This document shows positions 20,246 to 21,369 of a DNA stretch of 21,369 nt, in pieces. The number at the start of each line of letters is the position of its first letter. Position 1 is the stretch's first letter. This DNA comes from a virus, in the IMG/VR virus record IMGVR_UViG_3300032050_000944, positions 1 through 21,369 of that record. One strand, given 5' to 3'. The notes under the pieces were generated by a model. The model made no database searches. It was not told the origin of the DNA and saw only the letters and a program-made list of their open reading frames with translations. The translations under genes were made by a program, and so were the position numbers.

Positions 20246-21369
20246 TTAGGTTGTCACAGTCCAGCCCTTTGCGGTGGCAATACTTGGATTGTGCGTTGCT
20301 GTTCCAAAGTTTCCTGTAACAGTAATCGTCTTTCCTGCTCCAGTTGCGGATAGGCCAGTATAGATGGCGTCGAGTTCTGGCCCAGATAGCATACAATTTG
20401 CAAAGCTCGTTGATGAGTTGATGCCGATAAATCCTGCGGATTTGAGAGATTGCGCCCCAGAGCAAAGAGCAGTTGTGCTTGCGCCTGATGGAACATTGAT
20501 AGTTCCAATCGTTGGAAGGCTAAAGCAGAACTCAAACATCTGATTCATGTTTGTTGCCGCTGGCAAGGATAGCGTTGTGATATTCGTATCGCGCAGATTC
20601 CAGCAGTCACGAACAACGCCAAGAGCATTTGTGAGATTGGTGAGTGTCCAGCTTCCAATAGAAAGTTCTGGCAATGCTCCACATGAATTGAATGCAAATT
20701 GAAGCGTTGTGACATTTGCCGTGTTCCATGCAGAAACATCAATGCGTGAAAGCGCACGACAATCGAAGCAAAAAAATCCTAGATTCTGCAATGCTATTGT
20801 ATTCCATGCAGAGCATTTAATTTCAATTAAAGAATAGCAAGACCTGAACATTGAGTTCATCGTTGTTACTAACGCAGTATTCCATGTGCTTGCATCCAGA
20901 ACTTGCAGCCCCCAGCACTCAAAAAACATTGAACTCATGTCCGTGATTGCGGTTGTATTCCATTGTGCTGAATTTATTTCCCGTAATGCAGCGCACGAAG
21001 AAAACATATTGCTTGAGCTTGTAATAGCCCCCCAAGAAGTGATGTTTACTCTTTCAAGGAATCCATGCCTAATTGAATTTGAGCCAACTAATAGCCTTTG
21101 ACCAGAAGTTAGATTTGGAAGGTTGATATTCATGTCCAACCACCCAGAAGAAAATCGAGTAGTGGCAGGAATTGTTACTCCAGATGAATATTTATCACCA
21201 AAGTTAGCGTAGCTGAATGTTGCTCCAGATGGAGGAGTGATAGTTACAAGTGCTTGACGATACCCGCCAGAGGTAATCGTTGCGGAAGAAACATTGCTCC
21301 ACACATAATTGTGCTGCATTATTGTATTACTTGCAGCGGACTCAACAATACCATCACCCCAGTCAATCG
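20246..21369 (-). CDS. BspA/DUF285-like leucine-rich-repeat fibre protein, 5' end beyond window
   Basis: The visible frame starts with IDWGDGIVESAASNTI before the internal Met (21317-21319), so the N-terminus lies outside the window. A DWGDG element leading to HNYVW is the usual entry to BspA-type domains. From residue 105 (counting from that Met) are seven repeats of exactly 26 residues with the pattern MFxxCxxL...xWNTxxVTxM, followed by a degenerate unit. A C-terminal module (about 305-357) contains ELDAIYTGL, TITVTGN and NPSIATAKGWTVT, seen on many phage and bacterial surface proteins. Each repeat has a Cys at the same site. The protein probably binds the host surface or other proteins as a fibre tip; no enzyme motif is visible. 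Confidence 0.85.
   Translation of the reverse strand, partial: IDWGDGIVESAASNTIMQHNYVWSNVSSATITSGGYRQALVTITPPSGATFSYANFGDKYSSGVTIPATTRFSSGWLDMNINLPNLTSGQRLLVGSNSIRHGFLERVNITSWGAITSSSNMFSSCAALREINSAQWNTTAITDMSSMFFECWGLQVLDASTWNTALVTTMNSMFRSCYSLIEIKCSAWNTIALQNLGFFCFDCRALSRIDVSAWNTANVTTLQFAFNSCGALPELSIGSWTLTNLTNALGVVRDCWNLRDTNITTLSLPAATNMNQMFEFCFSLPTIGTINVPSGASTTALCSGAQSLKSAGFIGINSSTSFANCMLSGPELDAIYTGLSATGAGKTITVTGNFGTATHNPSIATAKGWTVTT
20462..21007 (-). repeat. Seven 26-residue LRR (DUF285-like) repeats
   Basis: Repeats begin at residues 105, 131, 157, 183, 209, 235 and 261, counted from the internal Met at 21319. A Cys lies at 109, 135, 161, 187, 213, 239 and 265, exactly 26 apart. The first four copies keep the WNT motif; later ones are diverged. 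Confidence 0.85.

Noticed and set aside
1-21369. CRISPR arrays, tRNA or rRNA genes, insertion sequences
   Set aside because: Nearly all bases are in tightly packed coding frames; no direct-repeat/spacer array, cloverleaf in a gap, transposase or terminal inverted repeats was seen.

Overview
The window is a stretch of the late region of a tailed double-stranded DNA phage (or prophage). It is AT-leaning and almost fully coding. All 22 genes I support lie on the minus strand and are packed head to tail, with gaps of 0-46 bp and many 1-13 bp overlaps, so the functional order runs from high to low coordinates. A short-tailed (podovirus-like) virion is suggested by a head-tail adaptor-like protein followed by a nozzle-like protein and then by a run of Ala/Gln-rich proteins of the kind that serve as internal or ejection proteins. 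Terminase, portal, major capsid, replication and integrase genes are not in the window. The host cannot be named. A lipobox protein in the lysis block fits a Gram-negative host. Most starts lack a Shine-Dalgarno and sit behind A/T-rich leaders, which would fit Bacteroidota or another SD-poor lineage, but this is inference.

Layout in transcription order. (1) Host contact, 21369-18602: a leucine-rich-repeat (BspA/DUF285-like) fibre protein whose start lies beyond the right edge, a 58-residue protein, and an alpha/beta-hydrolase that looks like a virion-borne esterase. (2) Lysis, 18599-17469: a holin-like membrane protein, a small lipoprotein, a second one-helix holin-like protein (58 residues) and an amidase/CHAP-like endolysin. 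(3) Small enzymes, 17468-16230: a calcineurin-type phosphoesterase, a probable DNA-binding protein and a compact HELLH zinc protease; the last two share 89 bp in different frames. (4) Fibres, 16184-13562: a collagen-like fibre with three copies of a beta domain, then a fibre with an S74 intramolecular chaperone. (5) Neck, 13560-6934: two small proteins, a 1250-residue adaptor-like protein carrying a roughly 930-residue beta-repeat insertion, and a 710-residue nozzle-like protein. (6) Downstream, 6932-1: two small proteins, two pairs of tandem paralogues that flank a PAPS-reductase-like gene and a YkgJ-like Cys-cluster gene, and two probable internal virion proteins, the last running off the left edge.

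The most interesting points are the repeat-swollen adaptor, the LRR fibre with a cysteine every 26 residues, the virion-type esterase without a signal peptide, and the translationally coupled sulfur-type gene pair inserted between two pairs of structural paralogues.
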